The position numbers and the translations under genes are program-made. Below, piece by piece: positions 45,922-54,249 of a stretch of DNA of 64,000 nucleotides. Each line of letters begins with the position of its first letter. The stretch's first letter is position 1. The notes beneath the pieces were generated by a model. That model saw only the letters and a list, made by a program, of their open reading frames with translations. It was not told the origin of the DNA and did not search any database. The stretch is from Xanthomonas sp. SI (GTDB lineage: Bacteria > Pseudomonadota > Gammaproteobacteria > Xanthomonadales > Xanthomonadaceae): the NCBI RefSeq assembly GCF_014236855.1, contig NZ_CP051261.1:4402001-4466000 (forward strand), in the 5' to 3' direction.

Positions 45922-46519
45922 CCCCCTCTCCCGCCGGCGACCGAAGGAAGTCCCGTGGGAGAGAGGGGTTGAGGTGAGGGTATGGCGCGAAGCGTCTCGC
46001 GGAGTTTGGGTGCACTAGGCTTCGCCCGTACCCTCATCCGCCCCTGCGGGGCACCTTCTCCCGGAGGGAGAAGGAACCGCGGCTAGCCCCTCTCCCTCCG
46101 GGAGAGGGGTTGGGGTGAGGGTAAGGCGCGAAGCGTCTCGTGGAGTTGGGTGCACGAGGCTTCGCCCGTACCCTCATCCGCCCCTGCGGGGCACCTTCTC
46201 CCGGAGGGAGAAGGAACCGCGGCTAGCCCCTCTCCCGCCGGGAGAGGGGTTGGGGTGAGGGTATGGCGCGAAGCGGCTCGTGGAGTTGGGTGCACTAGGC
46301 TTCGCCCGTACCCTCATCCGCCCCTGCGGGGCACCTTCTCCCGGGGGGAGAAGGAACAGCCGCTAGCCCCTCTCCCGCCGGGAGAGGGGTTGGGGTGAGG
46401 GTACGGCGCGAAGCGTCCCGCGGTGTATGGGCGCACGAGGCTTCGCCCGTACCCTCATCCGCCCTTCGGGCACCTTCCCCCCAAAAGGGGCCATGGTCCC
46501 GAGGGGGAGAAGGGAGTAT
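45922..46519. repeat. Four tandem copies of a 140-bp intergenic repeat
   Basis: Units begin with CCCCTCTCCC...GGGAGAGGGG and carry GGGTGAGGGTA, GGCTTCGCCCGTACCCTCAT and a CTTCTCCCGG-AGGGAGAAGG hairpin. Units 2 (46087-46226) and 3 (46227-46366) are each exactly 140 bp and nearly identical. Unit 1 (from 45922) and unit 4 (46367-46519) are more diverged at their outer ends. GGTGAGGGTA and TACCCTCATC form an additional long-range pair within each unit. There is no coding potential of substance; short frames in it are repeat translations. Confidence 0.85.
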
Positions 46520-46553
46520 GCGCATGCCAAATCGGCCTGCGCGACGGACACGC

Positions 46554-46931
46554 TTACGCCAGCAGCTTTTCCAGCTCGTCGCGCGAGGTATGCGCATGGT
46601 TCTTGGCGAGTTCCGACACCACCCGCTTCTGGACTTCCTTGTGCAGCAGCGGCCGCAGCTGGCCCAGGGTCTGCGGATCGGCGACCAGCACCAGGTGTTC
46701 GAAGTCGCTGCGCAGTGCGCCCTGGTACAGGCGTTCGGCCAGCTGGCGGACGAAGCCGGCCTCGTCCATGGTCATCGGCCGGTCGCCGTCTTCGACGCCC
46801 TCGATCGGCGTGGGCGTCAGCACTTCGGTCTGCTCCAGCAGCGAGGTCTGGCCGGCCAGATTGGTGCGGAACAGGCGGGCGCTGGCGCGGTCGGCGACGA
46901 CGACCAGGGTGTTGTCGGGAAGCTTGCTCAT
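46554..46931 (-). CDS. Host attachment protein family (AtsE-like)
   Basis: A 125-residue soluble protein. The N-terminal TLVVVADRASARLFRTN strand and the C-terminal LVLVADPQTLGQLRPLLHKE, then VQKRVVSELAKNHAHTSRDE, match the family annotated as required for attachment to host cells. The fold resembles the eRF1/archaeal release factor type domain, so the true role may be RNA or ribosome related; the attachment label comes from an Agrobacterium study of relatives and is weak evidence. The ATG at 46931 follows AGGAGAACCG. Confidence 0.75.
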   Translation of the reverse strand: MSKLPDNTLVVVADRASARLFRTNLAGQTSLLEQTEVLTPTPIEGVEDGDRPMTMDEAGFVRQLAERLYQGALRSDFEHLVLVADPQTLGQLRPLLHKEVQKRVVSELAKNHAHTSRDELEKLLA

Positions 46932-47106
46932 CGGTTCTCCTAGCGAAGGTGCGGCGCAGGCACCGGCGGCACCTGCGTGCAGGCAGTCTAGGAACCGGTT
47001 CGTGAGGATTGCGGCCACGGAACGTTCGCCGCGCGTTCACGCCAGCGCAACGGATCGGCCCGGGTGCACGACACACCCGCTGTGCGGACATGCCTGCGTC
47101 GTCGGG

Positions 47107-47505
47107 CTACTCGTTGATGCGCTGGCCGTCGCCGCTGGGCACGGTGCTGTAGTAGCGGCCGCTGCGCGTGTCCAGCACGCGGTTGGGACCGACCTGCACC
47201 GCGCCGGGAATGACGCGGCCGCCGCGGTCGTACAGCTTGACCGGGCGCCGGTCGGCGGCGGCATTGGCGCCGTTGGCGGGTGCCGGCTTGGCCTTGGCTG
47301 GCTTGTGCGCGGGCGACTGCGAGGACTCCGGGCGGTCGTCCAGGCTGGAACGCACGGGCGCGGCCTTGGGCACCGGTGCCGATTCCAGCACGGTCGATTG
47401 GCGGGTGGCAGTCGGCGACGACGGGGCCGGATTCAGGCTCTGCGCCGTCGCCAGCGCCGGGGCCAGCAACGCGATGGCGGCCATGCGAACGAGGGAAGGA
47501 TGCAC
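47107..47505 (-). CDS. Exported proline/alanine-rich protein of unknown function
   Basis: A 132-residue protein with a signal peptide (VHPSLVRMAAIALLAPALATA, cleaved before QS), a low-complexity Pro/Ala/Ser/Lys linker (about 25-85), and a small C-terminal module RRPVKLYDRGGRVIPGAVQV followed by GPNRVLDTRSGRYYSTVPSG. The C-terminal module looks like a short beta domain; the linker may span the cell wall region. GTG at 47505 has GGAG five bases upstream. No function can be given. Confidence 0.6.
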   Translation of the reverse strand: MHPSLVRMAAIALLAPALATAQSLNPAPSSPTATRQSTVLESAPVPKAAPVRSSLDDRPESSQSPAHKPAKAKPAPANGANAAADRRPVKLYDRGGRVIPGAVQVGPNRVLDTRSGRYYSTVPSGDGQRINE

Positions 47506-47643
47506 AACAGCTCCGTAGCACCGTGATCGGGAAGCCGACGCTAGCGCAACCAGGGCGCCACGTCGATGCCCCGCCGCTGCAGCTTGATCGCGGCAGCGGC
47601 GCCCTCATCTTGTGCCCATCCTTCCGCGCCACAGGCCCCTGCC

Positions 47644-48108
47644 ATGAGCCGATTCGACCTCACGCCTCCCTCGCCCGCCGAACGCGAGCGCCTGATCGCA
47701 GGACTCGACGACGAGGAGCGGCGGGTGCTGCTGCAGCACGGTACCGAGGCGCCGTTCTGCGGCGTGTTCCTGGACAACAAGCTGGAGGGCGTCTACAGCT
47801 GCCGGCTGTGCGGGCTGCCGCTGTTCCGTTCCAGCGCCAAATTCGATTCTGGCACCGGCTGGCCCAGCTTCTTCGCGCCCTATCATCCGGCCCATGTGCG
47901 CGAGATCCGCGACACCAGCCACGGCATGATCCGCACCGAAATCGTCTGCGCCCGCTGCGACAGCCATCTCGGCCACGTGTTCCCGGACGGCCCGCCGCCG
48001 AGCGGCGAGCGGCATTGCCTGAATTCGGTGTCGCTGCACTTCACCGAACAGGGCCAGGCGCTGCCGAACCCGTTGCAGCGCGGCGGCGGCGACACCGAAC
48101 CGGCCTGA
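47644..48108 (+). CDS. msrB: Peptide-methionine (R)-S-oxide reductase
   Basis: A 154-residue repair enzyme reducing methionine-R-sulfoxide in proteins. Zinc is held by CRLC (Cys53, Cys56) and CARC (Cys102, Cys105). The catalytic Cys125 is in [11 protein letters not shown], and the substrate site includes SGTGWPSFF. The ATG at 47644 gives the usual length; the open frame upstream to 47566 is not used. It stands alone and has no signal peptide, so it acts in the cytoplasm. Confidence 0.96.
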   Translation: MSRFDLTPPSPAERERLIAGLDDEERRVLLQHGTEAPFCGVFLDNKLEGVYSCRLCGLPLFRSSAKFDSGTGWPSFFAPYHPAHVREIRDTSHGMIRTEIVCARCDSHLGHVFPDGPPPSGERHCLNSVSLHFTEQGQALPNPLQRGGGDTEPA

Positions 48109-48677
48109 AGCGGCGGCGGCCCTGCGCCGCGCGCGCGCAGGGGAACCGGCGTGCGCCCCCATCTTGACTGTTCGCCGATCTTGCCGCGCAGCGCATGTGG
48201 ACGCGCACCTGACACGGCACCACTTCCGCGCCGCACTTGGCCGCAAGCGCGGACCTGCAGGCCGATACGCTGCGCGTGCCATGGCACCGCGGCGATAGCG
48301 GTGCGGGCTGTATTCGCAGCAATGCGCGAACATGCAGCGCTGCCGATGCACGGCCTTACGCTGCGCATGTATCGGGCCGATGCCGACAGCGCTGCGCTAC
48401 GCCGAGGCGGAGGCAACGTGTGCTGGAATCCTTCGCATGATGCCGCCACGCTGAGCCTGTTCGAGCAACGCGATACGCGTGAGGCAATGCACCAAGGCAA
48501 CGGCGCGATCGGCTGAGGCAAGGCCTCCAAACGCCTGCGTACGTCGCCGCAGCGGCGACAAAAATGACGCCTTCACATACGTCTTCACGCAGGCGCGGCC
48601 GCGCCGCCGCCTTCAGAAAGCCGCCGCCGGGCCGAAATGGAGGTATCCCCGTTCACGGCTCGCAGGCTGCTTCCGCC
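48109..48677. other. Intergenic stretch before motA
   Basis: This 569-bp gap holds no gene I can support. Several short plus-strand frames exist (for example one ending at 48516), but they lack ribosome-binding sites and recognisable sequence. A hairpin GTCGCC/GGCGAC at 48542-48558 is present. I found no clear sigma-28 or sigma-54 promoter for motA. Confidence 0.45.
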
Positions 48678-49532
48678 ATGCTCATCATTGTTGGCTTCCT
48701 TGTCGTCATCATCAGCGTGGTCGGCGGCTACGTGCTCTCGCACGGCAAGCTCGGCGCGCTGTGGCAGCCCTACGAATTGCTGATCATCGGCGGCGCGGCG
48801 CTGGGTGCGTTCCTGGTCAGCACCCCCGGCAAGATCGTCAAGGCGACCCTCGCCGACATCGCCGGCGTGTTCAAGGGCCCGAAGTACAAGTCCGACGACT
48901 ACCGGGCCACCCTGACCCTGATCTACGAACTGCTGAACAAGGCGCGGCGCGACGGCTTCATGGCGCTGGAAGATCACGTGGAGAAACCGGCCGAAAGCGC
49001 GATCTTCAGCAACTACCCGAAGGTGCTGGCCGACCACCACCTGCTCGACTTCATCACCGACTGCCTGCGCCTGATGATCGGCAGCAACATCGAGCCGCAC
49101 GAACTGGAACCGCTGCTGGAACTGGAGCTGGAGAAGCATCACCACGAGGCGATGGCACCGGCGCATGCGTTGAGCAAGGTCTCCGACGGTCTGCCCGGCT
49201 TCGGCATCGTCGCCGCGGTGTTGGGCATCGTCATCACCATGGGCTCGATCGGCGGCCCGATCGAAGAGATCGGCCATCACGTCGGCGCCGCGCTGGTCGG
49301 CACCTTCCTCGGCATCCTGCTGGCCTACGGCTTCGTCGCCCCGCTGGCGGCGGCGATGGAAGCGCGCGCCGAACAGGACAGCCGCATCTTCGAGTCGGTG
49401 AAGACCGCCCTGCTGGCCTGCCTGCGTGGCTACAACCCGAAGATCGCGCTGGAGTTCGCACGCAAGACCCTGCCGAGCAACGTGCGGCCGAGCTTCGCGG
49501 ACTTCGAGACGCACCTGAAGACGATCAAGTAG
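48678..49532 (+). CDS. motA: Flagellar motor stator protein MotA
   Basis: A 284-residue inner-membrane protein with four segments (about 3-22, 33-52, 168-190, 200-222). The cytoplasmic loop between segments 2 and 3 contains the charged residues that push the rotor protein FliG (around YRATLTLIYELLNKARRDGF). PGFGIVAAVLGIVITMGSIG and GTFLGILLAYGFVAPLA mark the channel helices. Together with MotB it conducts ions to drive the flagellum. It is 10 bp upstream of motB. The ATG at 48678 gives the conserved MLIIVGF start. Confidence 0.96.
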   Translation: MLIIVGFLVVIISVVGGYVLSHGKLGALWQPYELLIIGGAALGAFLVSTPGKIVKATLADIAGVFKGPKYKSDDYRATLTLIYELLNKARRDGFMALEDHVEKPAESAIFSNYPKVLADHHLLDFITDCLRLMIGSNIEPHELEPLLELELEKHHHEAMAPAHALSKVSDGLPGFGIVAAVLGIVITMGSIGGPIEEIGHHVGAALVGTFLGILLAYGFVAPLAAAMEARAEQDSRIFESVKTALLACLRGYNPKIALEFARKTLPSNVRPSFADFETHLKTIK

Positions 49533-49542
49533 CGCTGCCGTC

Positions 49543-50769
49543 ATGCCCGAAGCCAAAGCTACCGTCGTCATCCGCCGGGTCAAGAAGGTCCAGGGCGGCG
49601 GCCATCATGGCGGCGCCTGGAAGGTGGCGTTCGCCGACTTCGTGACCGCGATGATGGCGTTCTTCCTGGTGCTGTGGCTGGTCGCGGCCACCACCAAGGA
49701 ACAGCGTATGGCGATCTCCGAATACTTCCGCAATCCCAGCCCGCTGGAGGGCAAAAGCCCGGCGCCGAGTCCGGGCATGGCCGGTCCCGGCGGCGCAAGC
49801 ACCTCGATGATCAAGCTCGGCGGCAGCGCCGACATACAGCGCGGCAACAACAAGGATCCGTTCGGCAGCAAGAGCCTGACGGGCGACACGGAAAGCAAGA
49901 CGGCGCAACGCGAGAAGGAAAAGCAGCGGCTGGAAACGCTGATGCAGGAGCTGAAGGAGGCGATCGACAAGAGCCAGGCGCTGGAACCGTTCAAGGACCA
50001 GTTGCTGCTGGACCTGACCCCGGACGGCCTGCGCATCCAGATCGTGGACAAGGAGAACCGGCCGATGTTCGACATCGGCAGCGCGGTGCTCAAGCCCTAT
50101 ACCCGCGACATCCTGCACGAGCTGTCCAGCTTCATCAACGAAGTGCCCAACCACATCAGCATCACCGGCCACACCGACGTCACCCAGTACAGCGGCAAGA
50201 ACGGCTACAGCAACTGGGAGCTGAGCGCCGACCGCGCCAATGCGGCGCGGCGCGAACTGGTGGTCGGCGGCATGGGCGAGGACAAGGTCTCGCGCGTGGT
50301 CGGCCTGTCGTCCTCGATCCTGTTCGACAAACAGAATCCGGACAACCCGATCAACCGCCGCATCAGCATCGTGGTGATGACCAAGGACGCCGAGGATGCG
50401 GCGCTGGCCGGCAGCGATCACGCCGTGGCGCTGGGCCAGCGGCAGAACGATGCCGACACCAAGGTGCCGGACCTGAGCGCTGGCGCTGCCGCTGCACCGC
50501 CGGTGCGGGCTGCGACTTCAACCACGGTTGCGGCTGCGGTTCCGACTGCGACTCCGGCAGCGAATGCCGCTGCCCCGGCGGCAAGCATCGCCAAGCCGGC
50601 GACGGTGACAGTCGCGCCGCCGCGCACCACTTCACCGGAGGCCGCGGCCGACGCCGCCCGCGAAGCGATCCGCGCGGTCAACAGCGTCACCGGCAACACG
50701 CCGCGCAACAGTGCCGCGCCGTCGCCGGCAACGGCAACGGCCGCCGCCGAGAGTCCGGCGCAACGCTGA
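49543..50769 (+). CDS. motB: Flagellar motor stator protein MotB with extended C-terminus
   Basis: A 408-residue protein with one N-terminal membrane helix carrying the essential proton-binding Asp32 (KVAFADFVTAMMAFFLVLWL), a periplasmic plug/linker, and an OmpA-type peptidoglycan-binding domain (about 165-285, ISITGHTDVTQYSGKNGYSN followed by WELSADRANAARRELV). The last 110 residues are an Ala/Pro/Thr-rich tail (for example AAAPPVRAATSTTVAAAVPT) not needed in E. coli MotB (308 residues). The residue set implies H+ coupling. A second stator pair may exist elsewhere in the genome. Confidence 0.95.
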   Translation: MPEAKATVVIRRVKKVQGGGHHGGAWKVAFADFVTAMMAFFLVLWLVAATTKEQRMAISEYFRNPSPLEGKSPAPSPGMAGPGGASTSMIKLGGSADIQRGNNKDPFGSKSLTGDTESKTAQREKEKQRLETLMQELKEAIDKSQALEPFKDQLLLDLTPDGLRIQIVDKENRPMFDIGSAVLKPYTRDILHELSSFINEVPNHISITGHTDVTQYSGKNGYSNWELSADRANAARRELVVGGMGEDKVSRVVGLSSSILFDKQNPDNPINRRISIVVMTKDAEDAALAGSDHAVALGQRQNDADTKVPDLSAGAAAAPPVRAATSTTVAAAVPTATPAANAAAPAASIAKPATVTVAPPRTTSPEAAADAAREAIRAVNSVTGNTPRNSAAPSPATATAAAESPAQR

Positions 50770-50899
50770 GGCTTTTTCCTCTCGGGTTTACACGACCTGC
50801 TGAGCTCCGGCCACGGCCGGAACTGTCCTGATCGAGTCAGGTCGCGAGCAACTCCTGCAAGAAGCTCGCGGCTATGGCGTCGCGGTTTCCGACTTCGTT

Positions 50900-50980
50900 T
50901 GTCGCGGCTGAAGCCGCTCCTACAAGAGCTCGCGGCGAACTTGCCGGGTGCACTGTAGGAGGGGTTTCAACCCCGACGGA
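50900..50980. repeat. Two single REP units
   Basis: A half-unit TGTCGCGGCTGAAGCCGC (50900-50924) and a GTAGGAGGGGTTTCAACCCC unit (50954-50980). They face each other across a spacer and lie between motB and the convergent heptad-repeat gene. Confidence 0.75.
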
Positions 50981-51006
50981 TAACCAGTGTGCGCCCGCAG
51001 CGTGCC

Positions 51007-51867
51007 TCACTGCGGCAGCGGTTGTGCCACGCCCTGCGCGATCGCCTGGCGGGTGATGCGTTCGATGTCGCGTTGCATCGCCGCGTTGGCGACCTGCTGG
51101 CGCTTTGCCAGCACTTCCTGTTGCCGGGCCAAGCCCTCCTGTTGCTCGGCCAATGCCGATTGGCGCGTTTCCAGCGCAGCCATCTGTTGCTCGAAGTCCG
51201 CATGCGCGGCATCGGTACGTGCCGCGGATCGGGCAGCGGCCTGGCCGCCGCTGGCGGCAAGTCGTGCCTGCTCGCCAGCGCGCCTGGCTTCCTCCATCGC
51301 CTGGCCTGCCTGGCCCTGCGCGATGGCGCCCTGTTGCCGGCCGATCTCGCCCTGGCGCGTGCCCAGCCGCCCCTGCCGTTCGCCCAGTTCTCCCTGTTGC
51401 CGCCCCAGCGCTTCGACCGGCGCGTAGGCGGCCTTCAGCTGCTGGATCGTGGCCGCATCGCGCACCACGTAGCGCTTGCCGTCCCTGCGGATCCACCACA
51501 GCGTCTCGTCGCCGTGGCGCGCGCGCCGCGCCTCGCGCAGGTCGTCGCTGCTGCCGTACATGTTGGTGCTGGATTGTTCGAACAGCACCGATGCGTTGCG
51601 GCGATCGTCGGACAGGGTGATGGTGGAACTGCTCGTCACCCGATGCGCGCCGGCCACGGGCGCGGGCGGCACCGGTGGCACCGGTGGCACGGGCGGAACA
51701 GGCGGAACAGGCGGCGCTGCGGGCGACGCCGGTTCGGCCGGTTCGGCGATGTCGGTGGTTGCATCCTGGGCGCTCGCCGGCACGGACGCGATCGTACCGG
51801 CCGTGGCGCCGGCCAGGACCAGCAATGCGGCGCCGCGGCGCCAGAGCGGGATGTTCGAGTGCAGCAT
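51007..51867 (-). CDS. Periplasmic protein with polyproline linker and glutamine/glycine heptad repeats
   Basis: A 286-residue exported protein. A signal peptide ends at about residue 33 (VPASA before QD). A PPV tandem linker follows (51-70), then a compact domain (76-145: STNMYGSSDDLREARRARHG, ETLWWIRRDGKRYVVRDAAT), then GRQQGELGERQGRLGTRQGE-type heptads (155-187) and a Gln/Ala-rich coiled coil (210-272). The central domain and heptads resemble the C-terminal periplasmic parts of BlaR1-like M56 peptidases in Xanthomonadaceae, from memory and unverified. Good AGGAGA before the ATG. Two BlaI/MecI-like operators lie upstream (52039-52077). Confidence 0.7.
   Translation of the reverse strand: MLHSNIPLWRRGAALLVLAGATAGTIASVPASAQDATTDIAEPAEPASPAAPPVPPVPPVPPVPPVPPAPVAGAHRVTSSSTITLSDDRRNASVLFEQSSTNMYGSSDDLREARRARHGDETLWWIRRDGKRYVVRDAATIQQLKAAYAPVEALGRQQGELGERQGRLGTRQGEIGRQQGAIAQGQAGQAMEEARRAGEQARLAASGGQAAARSAARTDAAHADFEQQMAALETRQSALAEQQEGLARQQEVLAKRQQVANAAMQRDIERITRQAIAQGVAQPLPQ
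51664..51716. repeat. GGCACCGGT/GGAACAGGC nonamer tandem repeat coding the PPV linker
   Basis: About six 9-bp units in frame inside the preceding gene encode the repeated Pro-Pro-Val. Unit number can change by slippage without shifting the frame. Confidence 0.7.
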
Positions 51868-52038
51868 GGCGGATCTCCTTGTGGGCATGGCGGATGGACG
51901 AAGCGATGGCCTGGGCCGTGGCGACCAGCGGCCCGAGCGGCGACGCGAACCGCGCGTTGCCGACCTCCGCAGATGCACCTCTGCCGTGACTGTGAATCCG
52001 CTGCTCGCGCAGCGGGCAACGGCATCAGGGCTGGATAG

Positions 52039-52050
52039 CTACAGCTGTAG
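52039..52050. promoter_or_regulatory. BlaI/MecI-type operator half of a pair (site 1)
   Basis: CTACAGCTGTAG is a perfect 12-bp palindrome built on TACA-N2-TGTA, the core recognised by BlaI/MecI-family repressors. It is followed by TC. Confidence 0.5.
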
Positions 52051-52065
52051 TCAAACTAGCCATGC

Positions 52066-52077
52066 CTACAAATGTAG
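52066..52077. promoter_or_regulatory. BlaI/MecI-type operator (site 2)
   Basis: CTACAAATGTAG carries the same TACA-N2-TGTA core and the same following TC as site 1, 27 bp away. The pair sits between the minus-strand heptad-repeat gene and the plus-strand gene at 52147. Confidence 0.5.
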
Positions 52078-52146
52078 TCAAGCCTGCCGAAGGTCATGCC
52101 CGGCCACCCCGCTTACAATGGCGGCCACTCCGCGAGCGAGACGAAC

Positions 52147-52680
52147 GTGTCCAAGCAATCCAAAGCCAAGCGCGACAAGCGCAAGAAGCAGCAACCCAAG
52201 CGGGCCTTCGCCCGACTGGGCCGCGACCAGCCCATCGCCAACCACGCCGTGCTGCAGGACGAGAGCGGCCGCGTGCTGGCCGCGATCGGCCTGCAGGGCA
52301 CCGAATGGCTGCTGTCGGTCGGCGGCCAGACCATGGGCAACGCCGACAACCCGGTGCCGATGCTGGCGATGCTCAAGCATCTGGCCAACGTGCAGGAGCA
52401 GGAAGGCAATACCATCACCCTGGACTATTCGACCCAGTTGCAGCAGATGATCGACGACCTTGCCGCCGATGAGGGCAAGACCGCGGCCGAGTATCTGGAC
52501 GCGCTGGTCGCCGAGTTCGCCGAGAGCGATGGCGACGCGGCCGCAGAAGAAGATGGCGTTGCCGAGGCGGGCGACGATGCTGCCGATGACGCGGATGCCG
52601 AGGCATCGGCGGGCAAGGCAGAAAGCGACGCGGTGGCGGCCCCGGACGCCGACGCGGACGGCAAGCACAAGCCAGCCTGA
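52147..52680 (+). CDS. Conserved hypothetical protein with acidic tail
   Basis: A 177-residue soluble protein. A very basic N-terminus (SKQSKAKRDKRKKQQPKRAF) is followed by a folded core (about 25-115, including VLAAIGLQGTEWLLSVGGQT) and a low-complexity Asp/Glu/Ala tail (about 118-170). I do not recognise it; the basic head and acidic tail suggest nucleic-acid or ribosome contact. GTG at 52147 is favoured over an ATG at 52096 because GAGCGAG lies upstream and the protein then starts at the basic segment. It is followed 8 bp later by a DUF4031 gene. Confidence 0.6.
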   Translation: MSKQSKAKRDKRKKQQPKRAFARLGRDQPIANHAVLQDESGRVLAAIGLQGTEWLLSVGGQTMGNADNPVPMLAMLKHLANVQEQEGNTITLDYSTQLQQMIDDLAADEGKTAAEYLDALVAEFAESDGDAAAEEDGVAEAGDDAADDADAEASAGKAESDAVAAPDADADGKHKPA

Positions 52681-52688
52681 TCGGCGCG

Positions 52689-52973
52689 ATGGCGGTCTAC
52701 ATCGACGATGCGGTGCATCCCTGGCGCGGCCAGCGCTGGGGACACCTGCTTGCCGATACGCTGGACGAACTGCATGCGATGGCGGCGCGGCTGGGCATTC
52801 CCCGCCGCGCCTTCCAGAACAAGCTCAGCGGTGCGCACTACGACGTGCCCGCCGCCTTGCGCGACGAAGCGATCCGGCTCGGCGCGGTGCCGGTGTCCCG
52901 GCACACCGATCGCGCCCTGATGAAGGCGCTGATCCGCCAGGCCCGCGCGCAGGCGCGCGGCGAGGTCGATTGA
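52689..52973 (+). CDS. DUF4031 family protein
   Basis: A 94-residue protein. MAVYIDDAVHPWRGQRWGHL, then LADTLDELHAMAARLGIPRR and HYDVPAALRDEAIRLGAVPV, match DUF4031, a small family of unknown function with conserved Asp and His residues that suggest a metal site. It lies 8 bp after the preceding gene and is surely co-transcribed. A 584-bp REP array follows. Confidence 0.8.
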   Translation: MAVYIDDAVHPWRGQRWGHLLADTLDELHAMAARLGIPRRAFQNKLSGAHYDVPAALRDEAIRLGAVPVSRHTDRALMKALIRQARAQARGEVD

Positions 52974-53557
52974 ATATTTATTGCGGCATTGGAGTACGGC
53001 GCATGGCTGTGGCGCGGGCTTGCGGATGCGTTGGGGCGTCGCTTCCGGCAGCGGCCGGCGCGGTTGCGGCTCGCGGCTTCGCTCGTCGCGACTGAAGTCG
53101 CTCCCACAGGGAGCTGCGGATGCTTGCTGGTGCACTGCTTCGGATGCCTGGCTGGTGTGCTGCAGGAGGGGATTCAGCCCCGACATTCGCCGAAAAAGCA
53201 GTGCAGTTCCGGGCTCCATTGTCGCGGCTGAAGCCGCTCCTACAAGAGCTGGCGGCAAGCTGGCTGGGGGCACTGTGGGAGGGACTTCAGTCCCGACTGC
53301 ATCCCAAACCGGAAAATCCACCGCTTCGCTCGTCGCGACTGAAGTCGCTCCCACAGGGAGCTGCGGATGCTCGCTGGTGCACTGCTTCGGATGCTTGGCT
53401 GGTGCGCTGTAGGGCTTCAGCCCGGACACCCGCCGAAGCCGGTGTAGTTCCGGGCTCCGTTCGTCGCGGCTGAAGCCGCTCCTACAGGGAGCTTGCGGCA
53501 AACTGCTGGGTGCACGGTGGGAGGGACTTCATTCCCCACTCGCCCGACGGAGCACGC
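52974..53557. repeat. Compound REP array with a 247-bp direct repeat
   Basis: The gap is almost entirely repeat. Half-units and pairs of GTAG and GTGG REPs occur at about 53086-53112, 53162-53250, 53271-53360, 53407-53490 and 53518-53545. A segment starting GCTTCGCTCGTCGCGACTGA and continuing through GGAGCTGCGGATGC occurs at 53076 and again at 53323, showing that palindromes and spacer were duplicated together. No gene is supported here. Confidence 0.8.
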
Positions 53558-54103
53558 CTAGAACGGGTCGCTGCCCGGGCGCAGGTCGATGCCCAGGATC
53601 GCGGCCAGGCGCTGCATGTCCTCGTCGTCGCGGCTGAGCGCCATCCAGCCGGCGCGGTCGTCGTTGCCGGTGTCCCAGCACCAGATGCTGTAGCCGTATT
53701 CGCGCAGGCGGTCGTAGGCCACCGCCAGCAGTGAGGCGGTGTCGTGGGCGCCGAGGAAGTCCTCGTCGTCGATGTCGCCACCCCAGTCCAGGCGCAGGTT
53801 CCAGCGCGCGGCCAGTTCGTTGATCGCGCCGATCAGCGCTTCGCTGTCGCCGCCGTCCACGTAGAAACCGGAGGTCCAGTCGATGGCGTCCTTCAGCGTC
53901 CACAGCCAGCCGTCGCCGTCGCTCTCCCCTTCGCCCGCCGCCTCGCGGTAAGCGTTGAACTGGCGCAGCGCGGTCTCGTCGTCGCCGGGATTGATCAGCA
54001 GCAGCAGGTTCCAGATCAGCCCCTGCTGGGTATCCGGATCGTCGTCGTCCGCGTCGCCGCTGAGGTCGTCGGGGTCTTCGTAGTCGGCGCTGTTGTCGGG
54101 CAT
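53558..54103 (-). CDS. Acidic conserved hypothetical protein (possibly DUF6630)
   Basis: A 181-residue very acidic soluble protein. It has an Asp-rich N-terminus (DNSADYEDPDDLSGDADDDD), a central helical region (LIWNLLLLINPGDDETALRQ), and a C-terminal part with WGGDIDDEDFLGAHDTASLL, YGYSIWCWDTGNDDRAGWMA and a final MQRLAAILGIDLRPG. The C-terminal pattern may belong to DUF6630, but I am not certain. The ATG at 54103 is chosen because the frame upstream is Ala/Arg noise. It is divergent from the DUF3297 gene. Confidence 0.65.
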   Translation of the reverse strand: MPDNSADYEDPDDLSGDADDDDPDTQQGLIWNLLLLINPGDDETALRQFNAYREAAGEGESDGDGWLWTLKDAIDWTSGFYVDGGDSEALIGAINELAARWNLRLDWGGDIDDEDFLGAHDTASLLAVAYDRLREYGYSIWCWDTGNDDRAGWMALSRDDEDMQRLAAILGIDLRPGSDPF

Positions 54104-54249
54104 GGCGGCGGATCGGGCAGTGCGGGACGCGCAGTGTGACGCGCCGGGCGCGGCGACGGAAGCGCGGCGAAACTCGGCAGCGGCGCCGCAGGCGTTTATC
54201 CTTCGCCCCCGGAAGACGGCGCCACCCGCCGCCAAGCGAACCCACGACG

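Noticed and set aside
45922..46519. CRISPR array
   Set aside because: The 140-bp units are directly contiguous, with no unique spacers, and internally palindromic; no cas genes are nearby.
48321..48516. Short plus-strand frame in the gap before motA
   Set aside because: No Shine-Dalgarno and no recognisable sequence; left as part of the intergenic entry.
52096..52146. Earlier ATG for the gene at 52147
   Set aside because: It would start only 19 bp after the second operator and add residues without coding character; the GTG start has a better upstream site. Not fully excluded.
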